From Dothistroma septosporum (Eukaryota; Ascomycota; Dothideomycetes; Mycosphaerellales; Mycosphaerellaceae), in the NCBI GenBank assembly GCA_002236755.2, contig NBZP02000048.1, positions 1,674,001-1,738,000 of the forward strand: a DNA stretch of 64,000 bases, read 5' to 3'. The translations under genes and the position numbers were made by a program. Below, in pieces: positions 52,446 to 63,779 of the stretch. Below the pieces are notes generated by a model, which saw nothing but the letters and a program-made list of their open reading frames with translations, searched no databases and was not told where the DNA came from. Each line of letters starts with the position of its first letter. Position 1 is the stretch's first letter.

Positions 52446-53876
52446 TCATCCCATAACAGTCTGAGCAGCGTAGCCAGATGCCATCGGATACGGCCGATAA
52501 TGTGCCTGGTACGCGCACGACGAGCAGTGGCAGTCGTATCGGTGAGTGCTATTCCAAGCAGACTGATCCCAGCCGGCGCTGTAGGTCGAAGTTGGGTAAT
52601 ATGACGCCTGACTGCTTGGTGCGTACTGGTAAGCTGACGCCCGGGCACGCTCTTCTGAAGCACGACGGCTGGCTTCCTCGAGCTCGTATGCCGATGGATA
52701 TCGGTCCTTGCGATAGTAGTCGTCGACTTGATACTTGGTGCTTGATGCCCATGGATCGGTGGCACTGTATGGTGTCGAGTACTGCGAGGATCGTGTCGTC
52801 ATAGGAGCGTCGAAGGACCGAGACGAGGCCGTTGACTCAGTATATGGCGATGGATATGGCGAAAACCTGTCACGAGTGCCGGCCGAGTGGCTGCGCACGT
52901 CGGTGTTCAGTGGCGAAAGTCTCGTAGACTGAGTCTTGGCCACGTAATTCGCGTTGTAATCCTGCCACGAGTCGAACCATGCCTGAAGGCCGTTGGAACC
53001 CTGTGGATCAACGTGCAAGTGGTAGCCGATGAGCGAGAGCCAGTTCATCTCAAGCTTGTTCAGCTCGCTGACCTTGATCGCCGTCACATCCGACCACGAT
53101 CGGTTGATGAAGGTGTTGTCATCGAGGAACTTGCTGCCCATGATGAGTGACACAGCCAGAAGGCGGTAAATCTGATTCTCGCCCGGTGTGACCGACTTCG
53201 GATGGTAGTGCAGCCGGTCGTTCAGATAGTACAAGCTGAGCAGGATCGTGGCCGATGGGAGGCGGGTCGCTGAAAGCACTTGATGCACCCACTTGCGGAA
53301 GGATGGATGGCTCTGCATCTGGTGTTGAAAACTTCGAGTCACGTCAATATCTGCAAGGCAGACTGGGGACTGGGAGAAGGCATACATTGACTGAACAGCT
53401 TCAGCAACGAAGTCCGTCATACGCTCCATGTCGTAGTCAAGCTTGGCGGAGACACCACCAGTCGCTTTCTCCTCTTTGACCGCTTGACGCTGCTGCTCAC
53501 GCACAACGGCATTCTGCTGTTCTTCTTGGACGCGGCGCTGGTAATCGTCGGCGAACGGGACTCGGTCTTGGATCCTGAGTGGAGGGAGGATCGGCGCGCC
53601 CAAAGGCTCGTAGTAGCTCGAGATCGGCGGCAGGTTGTTCGTCGGCTGGTAGCTGCCTTGCTGATATTGGTATGTCGGCGGCGCAGGCGCGACTGGTGGC
53701 TGCATGTATGCTGCCTGGTAGTCGTAGGTGCTGTCCTGGCGGCACTGGCTCACTTGCTGGTGTGACGAGTATGGGTCTTGAGGGTAGTGCATACTGCTGT
53801 AACCATATCCTGAGCCGGAGTCTGGTGGTGTGAGGGGAAGTTGGCCCGCCATGGACCGCGAATAATAGCCTGGCAT
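52446..53876 (-). CDS. Pho85-type (PCL/Clg1-like) cyclin
   Basis: One coding exon, 476 residues. The Tyr/Pro/Gln-rich N-terminus (about 1-130) is disordered. A cyclin box of the Pho80/Pcl type spans about 145-285: DYDMERMTDFVAEAVQSMY..., FRKWVHQVLSATRLPSATILLSLYYLNDRL, YRLLAVSLIMGSKFLDDNTFINRSWSDVT and VSELNKLEMNWLSLIGYHLHV. The C-terminal 190 residues are Ser/Tyr/Arg-rich with a CHCSSCAYQ motif near the end. This matches Clg1-like cyclins that partner the CDK Pho85. A 5' UTR intron probably ends two bases before the ATG (TACTGCAG|AC ATG). The 5' flank is very long. Confidence 0.9.
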   Translation of the reverse strand: MPGYYSRSMAGQLPLTPPDSGSGYGYSSMHYPQDPYSSHQQVSQCRQDSTYDYQAAYMQPPVAPAPPTYQYQQGSYQPTNNLPPISSYYEPLGAPILPPLRIQDRVPFADDYQRRVQEEQQNAVVREQQRQAVKEEKATGGVSAKLDYDMERMTDFVAEAVQSMYAFSQSPVCLADIDVTRSFQHQMQSHPSFRKWVHQVLSATRLPSATILLSLYYLNDRLHYHPKSVTPGENQIYRLLAVSLIMGSKFLDDNTFINRSWSDVTAIKVSELNKLEMNWLSLIGYHLHVDPQGSNGLQAWFDSWQDYNANYVAKTQSTRLSPLNTDVRSHSAGTRDRFSPYPSPYTESTASSRSFDAPMTTRSSQYSTPYSATDPWASSTKYQVDDYYRKDRYPSAYELEEASRRASEERARASAYQYAPSSQASYYPTSTYSAGWDQSAWNSTHRYDCHCSSCAYQAHYRPYPMASGYAAQTVMG

Positions 53877-55033
53877 GTCTGCAGTAATAGCTGTCAGAAG
53901 CCAAAGAAACGGTGTGTCGTCACAACCTGAAAGGTATCAGTACTGCCGGTGCCGGATGTTCGATGGTAAGACGCACCGTTCCTCGTGCTCTCCACGCCGA
54001 CAATGACCAAGCACCGGATCGAAAGATGCTGAGTCTACTGAGGTCTGACCATGCGATGAAAGCTCGATGCCAAGGTGGCTTCTGGATGTGGTTCGGTGGT
54101 CGCGCGGTGATGCTTGCTCAAATTCTGGAAAGTGGCGCGTCGTATAGATGTCGAGTAGTCGTGATCAGAGAAAGTGTGGTTGGCAATGCGATGGCTGTGT
54201 CACCAGTCGAAGAGTCAGGGATGACTTTTGAAGTGACTAGGTCGGCAGCAATAGGTGGCGGCGGAGGAAATACGCGCAATTATAATGTCGTGGTGGACGT
54301 GGCTAAGCGAATAGTTCGTCCGTCGGGTGAATGAGTGTCGATAGCGGTCTGTCGCGGGACGTGCAGGAGTCGAGATGAGACGCTGTCTGAGGTCTCCGCA
54401 AAATGACCGTGTCGGTGATGATGATGCGGTCGCGGTGCGTGCGGTACAGTCGTAGGAGTCCAGTCGCCAGCAGCGAGGCTGAAGTTGTTGACGCCGGCAG
54501 AGTTGACGGTGCGAGCGCGAGCAGACGAAAGGTGCTGCGGAAGCGTGGCTGAGTAAGGACCAGACCAGCGAAGCGCAGCGCAAGAGTCTTTTGAGCAGGG
54601 CTACCAAGACTATGGCGACCACGAGCCGGAACGTGCGGACTGCTGCGTGGGGCAGCGCGCGAGGCGGATGCAATCGTCGTGGCGCTGAGTCCTCGTTCAC
54701 ATGCACGCACACTGTTGCCTGGCCTGCAGTACGATGCGGCGGAGACGTGTTGTAGGTGGTGAGGCGTGAGGGAAGGGTGTGCACTGCCAAAAGGAACCGG
54801 AGGACAAAAGCTGGCCCTCCAGAGTCTGACGAGCGGCCCTTGGGCCGTCTCTCCTTCGCAGCGTCAGGCAGGCCAAGCCCACTTTTGATCCGAGCGCAGC
54901 AAAACTCAACGTCGGAGAGCGGCGCGAGAGCAAGGATGCTCGACCTGAGATTGCGCGCAATTCTGCTGACTATCCGGTGCGCCTGCAAACAGCGACACGT
55001 TGTTTGTGTGGACGAACACCGGGAGCAATTGAA

Positions 55034-55063
55034 TGTGTGTGTGCGTGCGTGCGTGCGTGCGTG
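55034..55063. repeat. GTGT/GTGC microsatellite
   Basis: A short (GT)n tract passing into about five GTGC/GCGT units, in the presumed cyclin promoter. Confidence 0.75.
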
Positions 55064-57560
55064 AGGAATGCGGCCACCTGCAACGGGCACGACGGGTGAG
55101 GGGAGCACGAGAAGAGACGTGTGCAAATTCTGCACCCACACCATATCCTCACTTTTGTGTCAGACGGCCACATAGACAACTGGCACCCTCCGCCGCCCGG
55201 AACGCATCGTCAAACCCTGTGACCATGATTGTTGATGGGCCTGCCCACACCGAAAACCATGACAGCACCCGCCGCACCAAATCGGCTGCTGCCACCGCTC
55301 GCCTGTTTATGTCTCCTCGCGCAGCCTGAACGCTCTTCCACTTTCCACGTTGCCGCTCGCCAGCAGCCGCGATCTCCAGTCACGGCCTTCTGCAGCTGAT
55401 GACACACTGACAGCACTCAGCACCATCTCTCTCCCTCGCTCGCTCGCCATCACATTCTCTGCCTGGTGGCCGCCTTCGCCATACATCGGCTCGCAGTCGC
55501 GGCCACTGCGCGACCATTTGCCTGCATATCGCGCGAAGCCGGCGACGCCGTTCAATACCCTTCAAAGAAGACTGGACTCTGCCGCGCTTGCGTTGTCTGT
55601 TGGCTCGCTTGATGGTCATGCTTTCATCGACATGTTGGATGACCGGAGCACTTCCAGACTTTGGCTAGCATCTGCAGACTGCAGCAACTCCCCACGCTCA
55701 CCGAGCATGCCATCGTCACCGCGACTGTGTGGCTTTGCCGTCAGGTCGGTCTCCCTAGACTACATGCTGACCTCTTGTCGCTCGTCATGCTGGCGAGTGG
55801 TCGGCTACACTGTACGTACCGCCATGCTCGACATCGTCATCACGACCTCGGCGTGGATGTTCTTCGCGTCTAGCTCGTGTTGGCCGCACGTCCGAGAAAG
55901 CCCGCGCGTCACAAATTTAGATTGTACCCCAACGCTGCCGCTGGTGCCTACCGAAGATATCTTAACGACACTATTGCTTCTACATGCCGAACACGACTCT
56001 CATTATCGCCGAGTCTTCGTGTTGGTTGCAGGCTACAGAATATTGACGCCCCCAGAGATCGTGGACGAAAATTGCATACACGTGGCGAATTTGGCCCCCT
56101 GAACCGCCCTATTTCGCGACTTCCGCGGCGCTGCTCAGGAGCTGCATATCCGTACCACAAAAGGAATCGTTGTGCGACGGAAGTGAGGCGATAGCTGCGC
56201 TCGCTGCGTTGCACACTACACGCTCGGACCTTGAATATTTCCGGCACATTCCTCAAATGCTCCCGCCACACTGATGTTCATCATCCATTGCCAACACTAC
56301 ATCCTGTGAACGCCTCTCCATCCAGCCCGCGCTGATCCCGAGGCTGCAGAGTCGGATTCCGCAGTACTTACCTCTACCCTTCGAGACATCTTTCCTTCGG
56401 CACAAAGCTTTGAAAGGTTCGCATCTTTGGCATATGCGAGGCTGACACCTGCACGCGCGAGAAGCACGAGAGATAATAGGCAACTCCGCCATGCACAACA
56501 TCATATGTGCTCCGAGACAATGTGGCAGACGTGCCAACACTCAGGAAATTCCTATTGCACGCCAGAGATGCAAGCATTTTCTGCCGAATCTGGTACTTTG
56601 CTGGTTTTGGCTGTCCCGGACCGTGGTTGAGGGGTCTGCTGAACTTGCTTTTCGTGGTGAGCTGGACTTCGATTCTGTTCGCCTGGCTGCGATGTGCATT
56701 GAACGCTGACTATGTGGACTGACATGTTCTCTCCCATCGCGGCCAGTCAAGGTCTCCTTCGCAGGGAGATGGATAGCCTGCGACAATACTCTTTTAATCT
56801 GTCGATCATGATATCAACGGATTCAAGCATGAAAATCACGAGGAACTGCAACGTCTCAACGGTAACGTCGATGTGCAGCGCACCCAAGTTCGTCAAAGGC
56901 ATGCTTGTTGTCAATGCTGTTATTGCTGCAGCACGAATAACGACTTCGTGCGCCTGTCTTAATTACCTCTATCCCGACATGAGCTTCGACACCCAAACCC
57001 ACAGATGGATATTGTGCACATTTGAGAGGCAACTCGGTCGTAGAGATTCAGTGACTGACGAACGAGATTGTCTTTGGAGTTCTCATATTGGATTTCTTCC
57101 CTTGTACAATTCGAACTATGTACCTTGTAACCGCTTCGGCCATATTTGTCCCTCTCCCACACCAGTCAAAAGCACTCGTACCATGCATTATGATCGAACG
57201 TAGTTGCATTCGATCGTTCTGATGCCCGCTTATTCTACACCGCGGTTTTATGCTGCTAGAGATTTGCAATCGGGACCAAGGGCAGACCTCATGCCATCGT
57301 TCTGGACATGTTCTGCGTTTTGTTCGTCATAAGAGCCGTCTTGATCGCGTGTGTTTTCCCCACTTCGAGACTAGCGTCTTGGCAACCATCGGTGAGTGAG
57401 CTCCGCACAACGCACCCCCACGGTACCCATATCGGCCCGGCGCAAATGCAGGCTGCATCCCGGGCAGAAGAGGTGCAGCCAAATGTGCAAAAAGAAGATG
57501 GCGACCCCGATGGCTACAACGAAAGTCAGGACATACTCATGATGATTGTTTGGTGTAACG

Positions 57561-57697
57561 GGGCTACGCACGACTCGAACCCACAATCTCTACCATGATC
57601 CGTTACCGGAAAGTAGCTAATGGCATATGAGCATTTGCGACGACCTTAAGCAAGTCGTATGAGCTACTCACCGCCTTACCATTAGGCCACGGAGCCC
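57561..57697 (-). tRNA. tRNA-like element with split boxes (possible intron-bearing or decayed tRNA)
   Basis: On the minus strand the 5' end GGGCTCC can pair with 3' GTAGCCC (six of seven pairs). A D-arm with A-box-like TGGCCTAATGG follows, and a T-arm with B-box-like GGTTCGAGTC lies close to the 3' end. Between them about 90 nt must contain the anticodon arm plus an intron: AGTAG ... CTACT could form the anticodon stem with CAT in the loop, but two extra bases and an oversized variable region remain, the T-stem pairs poorly and no T-run follows. So it is either a tRNA with an unusual intron, a pseudo-tRNA, or part of a tRNA-derived SINE. Confidence 0.3.
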
Positions 57698-58736
57698 GCA
57701 GGCGTGGATCTCGACGATATCGAGGTGGCTAACAGCACGATTGTAGGTCCCGTGCCGTCCAGATCGTATATATAATCTCCAACCGTGGTGCCTCCCTCGG
57801 CCACAGCAGATCCAGGAACCTAGTGCTTGCGCTCGCCGGTAACTAGCTACATCGTTGTGAACGAACACCTTGCTCTTGGATCTAATTCGCTTTCGTACCT
57901 GTCACTCTTCAGCGAGATAAGAATACAGTGATGTGCAGGAAGGACAAAGATGCATTGCGTCTTCGTCATGAGGAAAGTAGTCGAAGACATCATGTCGTCT
58001 TAGCTACAACCCCCAACGCACTGACCACAGCTCTCAGAGGTGTGATTATTAGTCAACCACCATGGCATCTGGACTGCACCTCTTGAAGAACATTGTTGGC
58101 GGATGTCAAAGCCTCGACGAAACAACACTACCAGACGCAACAAATTTGGCATGACTACTCGCCATCTGAGTCTCATTGCATCGCAAGTGTCCACGATGCG
58201 CATCATTGACGATACCTAAGTGCTACGCATATGCCAAAGGTGTCAGGATCTTGTGAGCAAAATTCAAATGAGCAGTCAAATTAAGATCAGTAGACACGTG
58301 CTTTAAAGTAATCCGACGGCAATCGAATGCGGGAACCTACACTGTTGAAACCGACATGATCGTCTCAGAGCTCAAAGCTGCTAGCAAGGCTCACGAAGCA
58401 GGTAATGTCTCCAGGCACCGGGTATGGTTCTCCGTTCTTGCTCCGCATCCTAACACTGACGAACCGCCAGAATAACTCAGCTAAGCAGATTCCCAGACTG
58501 ACCACAGCCCGAGGAGGGGAAGATCTCACTGTCGTGGAGGGTACAGCCAAGGCGAAGGCGGAGCAGGAAGCGTAACCAGCGCGCAAGGATTTGGAAGGAA
58601 GCGGCAGAGACCTAATATGCTTGTTGACTAGGAGTAAAGATATGGGTCCCAGGACTAAGGATTGCGCGACCTACGGCGGCATTGGCGATGGGTCTGAGGT
58701 TGTCCTCGACGGGAACCAGAGTCTAAGCGCAAGTAT

Positions 58737-58806
58737 GAGGGTTGAAGATACTTGCGCCTACTTGTAAGGAGGAGGGTTGAAGATACTTGCGCCTACTTGC
58801 AAGGAG
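58737..58806. repeat. 35-bp direct tandem repeat, two copies
   Basis: Two adjacent copies (58737-58771 and 58772-58806) of a unit starting gagggttgaagatacttgcg, differing by one base (T/C). Length is not a multiple of three and no gene spans it; probably a recent slippage or unequal-exchange duplication. Confidence 0.85.
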
Positions 58807-59560
58807 GCTGTAGAGGCGAAGTGGGATAGGCTAAGATCGCAAGGTAGTGTTCAGCGAGAAGATCCTGATCAACATGGCTGGCAATTCTACCATTGTCGAC
58901 CTTTATTGCGGAATTGATTTGGTCGCGGACGTGGAGGCTCGAGTAGAGCCCAAGTGTCCGTTCAATATTCTCGCTTTCAACGTGCGAGAGTCACGCCCAA
59001 GATCCCTGCTGGCTGCTCGCCTCGGCTTGAGGGTCGACGTCCCTTGTCCTAGTCGACGGCGATTCTCGGCCACGGTAGTCGAACTCTAGCATCTAGCTGG
59101 AGGGACTCTTAAACTGAAGTTCAAGCGCATTTCTTGGAAGCACTGTAGTACAGGGGTTACGATACAATAGGACTAGCCGATACTTTGCTTCAGACTCTCG
59201 TGAAGCAGCGGTACATCGTTCGTATGCCAGCGTTGAATTGCTATGCTTTGCAGGTGGAGCCAGTGCTTGAGATTGACAACTGGAAGCGCCATCGCGCTTC
59301 CAGTACTGATCCTGTCGGCAGTGGTCTATGGTCGACGTGCCAACCGGGTCATTGGTGTAAGAGCTGTAGACTGCTGGTAGTGTTGCCGTGAAATGAATGT
59401 TCGATGTTTGAAGTGAAAGGTTGGACGATTTCGGGCGTTGCTCCTGCCAACAGCCGAAAGCCGCGAGTCGCGCTCTGCGATAACAGCCACTCCAGATGAA
59501 GACGAAACGCATGACATGTCCACACATATTTAACGAATTGAAAACGCTCCGCTCAACTTC

Positions 59561-61838
59561 ATGGAATTATCGTCAACTCAATTCACGTACGACATGGACC
59601 CCAGCATCATGCTCGACATCGATGGACCGCCGAGCTCACCCTTCCAATCGCACGTCGAAAGCAGAATGATAAGTCAACAGTGGGAGTCGCGACAAGAGAC
59701 AGTGGCAGAGGAGAGGACAATGGACATATTCGCGACGCCTGCAAAATCTGTACAACACTTGAGTCACATCGAAATGGTGGAAGACAAGGAGAACATGCCG
59801 CAGTCAGAGAACAAAACACAGAAGCTAGCCTCTTCTACCCGCAAGATGTCCACACCCCGGCCAACGACACCTGAGCAAACGCCGCTCCCGGTTGTTGATG
59901 AAGATTTCGCACCGGCGACGGAGAAGCGAAGAGGAAGCAAAGATTCCGACTTGATGCCGCCACCGCCATCGACTCGCAAAACACCCAAGCGCACACCATT
60001 ACGACCTTCTGAAAGCGCAGCAAACACGCCTCGAGCACGACCTACATCAAGCCGTGGCAACTCTTCACATAGTCTTGAGCGAGTCGAGACCAACTCGACG
60101 CAATCATGCACATCATTCCAAGCTGGCCTTGACTTTCGCGCATCACAACTATCACACGCGCCCACCCAAGACCACAGCGGACTCGATGATACCTGCTTCA
60201 GCGCCTTCTCGGAAATCCCAGAGATGACCGTCTTTGCGAAACTCGGACAAAGTCCTACCAAGCGCATGGAGCAGACGCCAAGCGACTCCCACCGTACACC
60301 AGGCAAGATTGTCGAAGCAACACCCCTGCCCTCACACAAGCGTCCCTCTTCTTCAAGATCTCCTTCGCCTACGCCTAGACGGCAGAAGACGCCTGCGAAT
60401 CATGATGGTACTACCTTCTTGATTGACTTTACTCAGCAGATGGATGGCATTGGTGGTTATGGTGTGAGGTCGCCCGGCAAGTCTAATACACAGCCGGATC
60501 TTCTGAAGTACATGAACAGCCAAAGAAGCCCGCACAAGAACAACCGCTCAAGCTATGCGACACCGCGAAAGGAGAATCCGATCATGAACCTTCTCGATTT
60601 CGAGTTGCCGCCTGCGCCGACTCCGAGATCAGTGGTAAGTTTTGACATTGGCAAGCAAAAGCAGAAGTTATGACACGTGCTAACGTCCAGACAAGCCGAC
60701 CATCACGGTGAGGGAGCTCGAGTCACTGAAGTCGTCCTATCTATCGCAGATCTCGTCCCTCAAGGCGACGCTGAGCGGACGAGAAGCCGAAGTCGAAAGC
60801 CTTAAGCGAGCAGTCGTTGACGCGGAGCGACGTGTTGGCGAGGCACAAGAGAACCTACGAGACGAAAAGAACAAGCGAGAGTGGGCAGAGCAAGAGAAGG
60901 CTGGTTGGGAGAAACGAGGACAAGAAGTTGAGAATGTGCTTCAAAGTGTCAAGGAGGAGGTCATGAAGGGCGAGACCGAGAAGGAAGATCTCCTTCGCAG
61001 GATGGACGACTGCGAACGTCGAGCAGAGAATGCGGAAGCTCGCACGATGAAGGCAGAGGAGCGTTTCGCTGACGCCTTGGCTGCTAGGGCCGCCTCGGGT
61101 GAAGGTGATGTTACCGATGTTGAGGACCAGGTGCAGCGGCTTGTGGCCGCACAAATTGATTCCAAGATCGAAGCTGTGAGCCGCGAGTTGCACACTGTCT
61201 ACAAAGAGAAGCATGAGCGGAAGGTCGCCACTTTGAAGAAGAGCTATGAGGCCCGCAGCGAGAAGAAGTGCTCTGAGCTGCAGAATCGCCTGTCTGAGCT
61301 TGAGAGGCAGAACGAAGACCTGCTGGCGGCGAAAGATGCAACGTTCTCTGGTCCTGTACCTGATGCATCGCCAAGCAAAGAGCAAAAAGAGAAGGAAGCA
61401 CAGCTGAAGGCGGAGATCGAAGAGCAACGCGCCCATCTGGCACGCATCGGATCCGAAATGCAAGCATCACAGCAACAGCAAGACCAACTGATGCGCGAGT
61501 TGGAGCAGGAAAGAATCGAAAAAGGCGATCTGGTCGCTGCTGTGGACGAGATGCTCGCACTGCAAGCTGAGCAGAAGTCAGCAGCTGGTGATCAGAGCGT
61601 CGTTGGCGACACGAGCGTGGTCGAGGACTTCCGAAAGTCAATCAAATCTATCTCAAGACCGAGCGGTCTCCGTGCGCCAGGAGGCATTCCGACAAGCAGG
61701 ATGGCTCAGCCGTCTGGTCTTGGTAGAGCCAGGACCGGGACGGCCGGCAAGTCTAGCCTTCTCTCGAACATTGAGAAGATGGGACGAGCTGGAGGTGGTG
61801 CACCTGCCGAGCAGGACCCTGTGCCCAAGTGGTTCTAG
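59561..61838 (+). CDS. Long coiled-coil protein, probably spindle-pole-body associated
   Basis: Two exons: 59561-60634 and about 60696-61838, intron from the GTAAGT at 60635; about 738 residues. The first 350 residues are disordered and rich in Ser/Thr-Pro sites (TPAKSVQHL, RKTPKRTPLRPSES, SPSPTPRRQKTPAN), likely CDK targets. The second exon encodes a coiled coil of about 220 residues (ITVRELESLKSSYLSQISSLKATLSGREAEVESLKRAV...) and a basic Ser/Gly-rich tail (ISRPSGLRAPGGIPTSRMAQPSG...) ending VPKWF. This layout is like the SNAD/TACC-type spindle-pole proteins of filamentous fungi; the assignment is tentative. The upstream CCAG at 60690 would shift the frame, while AAG at 60695 keeps it. Confidence 0.75.
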
Positions 61839-62573
61839 ATGATGAATATGGGATTGGCGTTTGGAAGGGAAGGCTGACTGGACATACGGATCTTGTGCAG
61901 TAATGGCGGAATGACTGGCGTTTTGTTTGACGTTGGATGGCAAAGTGCTCCACGAACTTGGAAGCAGTATCATGCTATGTCTGTACTTGGTATCAGAGGT
62001 TTCCTCTCACGAATTGCCATGAACCACAACGCTCGCACAGGCTGGTTCCGGCATATTTGGTCAGTGTGATACTTGGCATCAGACGAAGCTCGATGTCTCA
62101 GCCTCCTTTCACAGATACGATACTGTAGGGGAAGATTCACACAGCCACAATGCATGCACATCAACTTCGGTAGGCCACTTTTCCATGCATCATGCCATCG
62201 GTTCGGGTGAGGTGATCATTGAGTCTCCCATGCGCCCCCATCATGACGAACAGCTGCAACATTTTAGCCAGGGCTTTAGATACTGCCACTGGAGGGACAC
62301 TGCTTGAGCTTGTGTAACAGAACTGCCGAATGCTGTAAACGGAAGAAGTTGGGACCCATGCACCAGAGCTTGAATGAGTTTCAGGAGCTGCGGCAGCAAA
62401 ATCGTGGCTGAGCGATTGCTCGAGACGGGGAAGCATGTAGCGTGTTACTTCGAGAGCACCAACAGTTTCGAAGGCACCGTAAGCGGTCTACGACTGCTAA
62501 AATCATTCCTAGCCGTCAATATCATGGCGGCCGCCTCTAATCTCCATAGCCCTAGTACGACGTGAAGCTGAGC
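61839..62573. other. Intergenic
   Basis: 3' flank of the coiled-coil gene. A 91-codon minus frame at 62436-62161 has no recognisable content. Nothing supported. Confidence 0.35.
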
Positions 62574-63779
62574 AACCCTCGCCAACGCTGCACTTGTAGC
62601 GCCTCATAGTGTCGCTCCCAAGCTGTTCGCAGGGAGGCGCGATGTGAAAAGAGCTGCGAGGCGGGCTTGCCCTTCACTGTTTCGGCCATATCTGCGTTCG
62701 CGAGGGCGATCTCGTCGTCCTCTGTACTCGCGTCCACTTGGATTTTAATGCCTCCAACGTGGATTTTGAGCTCCAGGGACTGACAATTTCTCGCTGTTGT
62801 TCAAAGCAATCTCCGATGACGGCGAAGTGGCAGATTGAATGAGCTCCAAAATCGTTCTGTCGATCTTCACCACAGTGCAGACATGATCAGTGAACTCCGG
62901 AACCTCGATCCGCCTTCTCCTCCTGGCATTCGGAGTCGTATCCATACCCAAGTGCGATGTCGCTTCGTAGGGCACGCGGTCCTTGCTGATATAACCTTGT
63001 GGTGGACTGGCGAACGACACGGTCCCAGCGCCCTAGGTATGCCATATGTCGGATGACAAGTGACTTCTGTTGCTCCTTCGCCGTTGGTGCCATACGCGTG
63101 TCGTGGACCGTCATGGCAGGCGCGGCATCGATGTCATCGAATTGCAGCACATCCAGAGTCAACTCCTCCTCGCCGGCGACATCGTTGACATGCACGCATT
63201 CAAATGCTTGTAATTCTCCTTGAGCTCCGCGTATCGAAGAAAAGTACCGACGATGCGCTTAATGGGAGGCGCTTGCTTTGGCAGTTCATCTTGAAATACC
63301 TTGATGTCTGGCTTGTTCTTCTAAGAATCTTCCTCGCTGTCGTCCTTGCCGTAATCCTTCTTGTCGCCAGCGTTGCCATCAATACCGGCCGATGCATCCA
63401 TCTTCTCTTGCTCTGGCGTCATGGTTGGGCTCTTGGCTTCATCCTCGCCGGCGGAAGGTCTGCGGTGAATGACGGCGTTGGCGAGATCAAGGTCATCAGC
63501 GTAGTCGACTATGCTCACGCCGAAGTCATCACCAGCGACAGTCTGGGGCTTTTTGGCGAGATACTGAGCGATCTTCTCTTCAACTTTGGGCTGGAGGCTG
63601 TTCCAGGAAGTCTTACCACTGGCGACGACTTTCGACAAACAACTCTTCTTGACGTGCTGAAGCTTGCCAGCGATTTTGACGAGCTTGCATTGAGAAACGT
63701 GTGGCGCGGGTGCTGTGGTGGTGTTGTAGAAGGACGAGTCAACAACAGAGTCGATCGTTGGTTGCCCGACTCTCAACAT
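62552..63779 (-). pseudogene. Decayed or heavily interrupted gene, unknown family
   Basis: The minus strand encodes protein-like sequence throughout, but in pieces. From an ATG at 63779 a 152-codon frame (VEEKIAQYLAKKPQTVAGDDFG..., ending in an acidic Lys-rich stretch) stops at TAG (63323-63321). The same frame continues as KNKPDIKVFQDELPKQAPPIKRIVGTFLRYAELKENYKHLNA. Then another frame takes over (HVNDVAGEEELTLDVLQFDDIDAAPAMTVHDTRMAP...), then a third (SFASPPQGYISKDRVPYEATSHLG...), then a fourth (LELKIHVGGIKIQVDASTEDDEIALANADMAE...) to a stop at about 62552. I could not find introns with matching phases for these switches. One nonsense codon plus several frameshifts fits a pseudogene; a multi-intron gene is the alternative. 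Confidence 0.4.

Larger units (their letters stand above)
53877..59560. other. Long gene-poor interval
   Basis: About 5.7 kb without a recognisable protein gene. The proximal part (to about 55200) is probably the cyclin leader and promoter: it holds a 309-codon minus frame from an ATG (55144-54215), rich in Arg/Ser/His and low in complexity, which I regard as chance. A 250-codon plus frame (55350-56102) starts at TTG. A plus frame from the ATG at 56712 (163 residues) and a hydrophobic one ending at 56722 (FGCPGPWLRGLLNLLFVVSW...) are unassigned. Beyond 57200 the DNA holds a tRNA-like element and a 35-bp direct repeat. Confidence 0.4.

Noticed and set aside
54215..55144. 309-codon minus-strand ORF beginning at an ATG
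   Set aside because: Arg/Ser/His-rich low-complexity sequence crossing a GTGC microsatellite, with alternative open frames of similar length on the same DNA. Best explained as chance in the cyclin leader.
55350..56102. 250-codon plus-strand ORF
   Set aside because: Starts at TTG and the first ATG is about 90 codons in; overlapping frames on the other strand are also open and no motif is recognisable.
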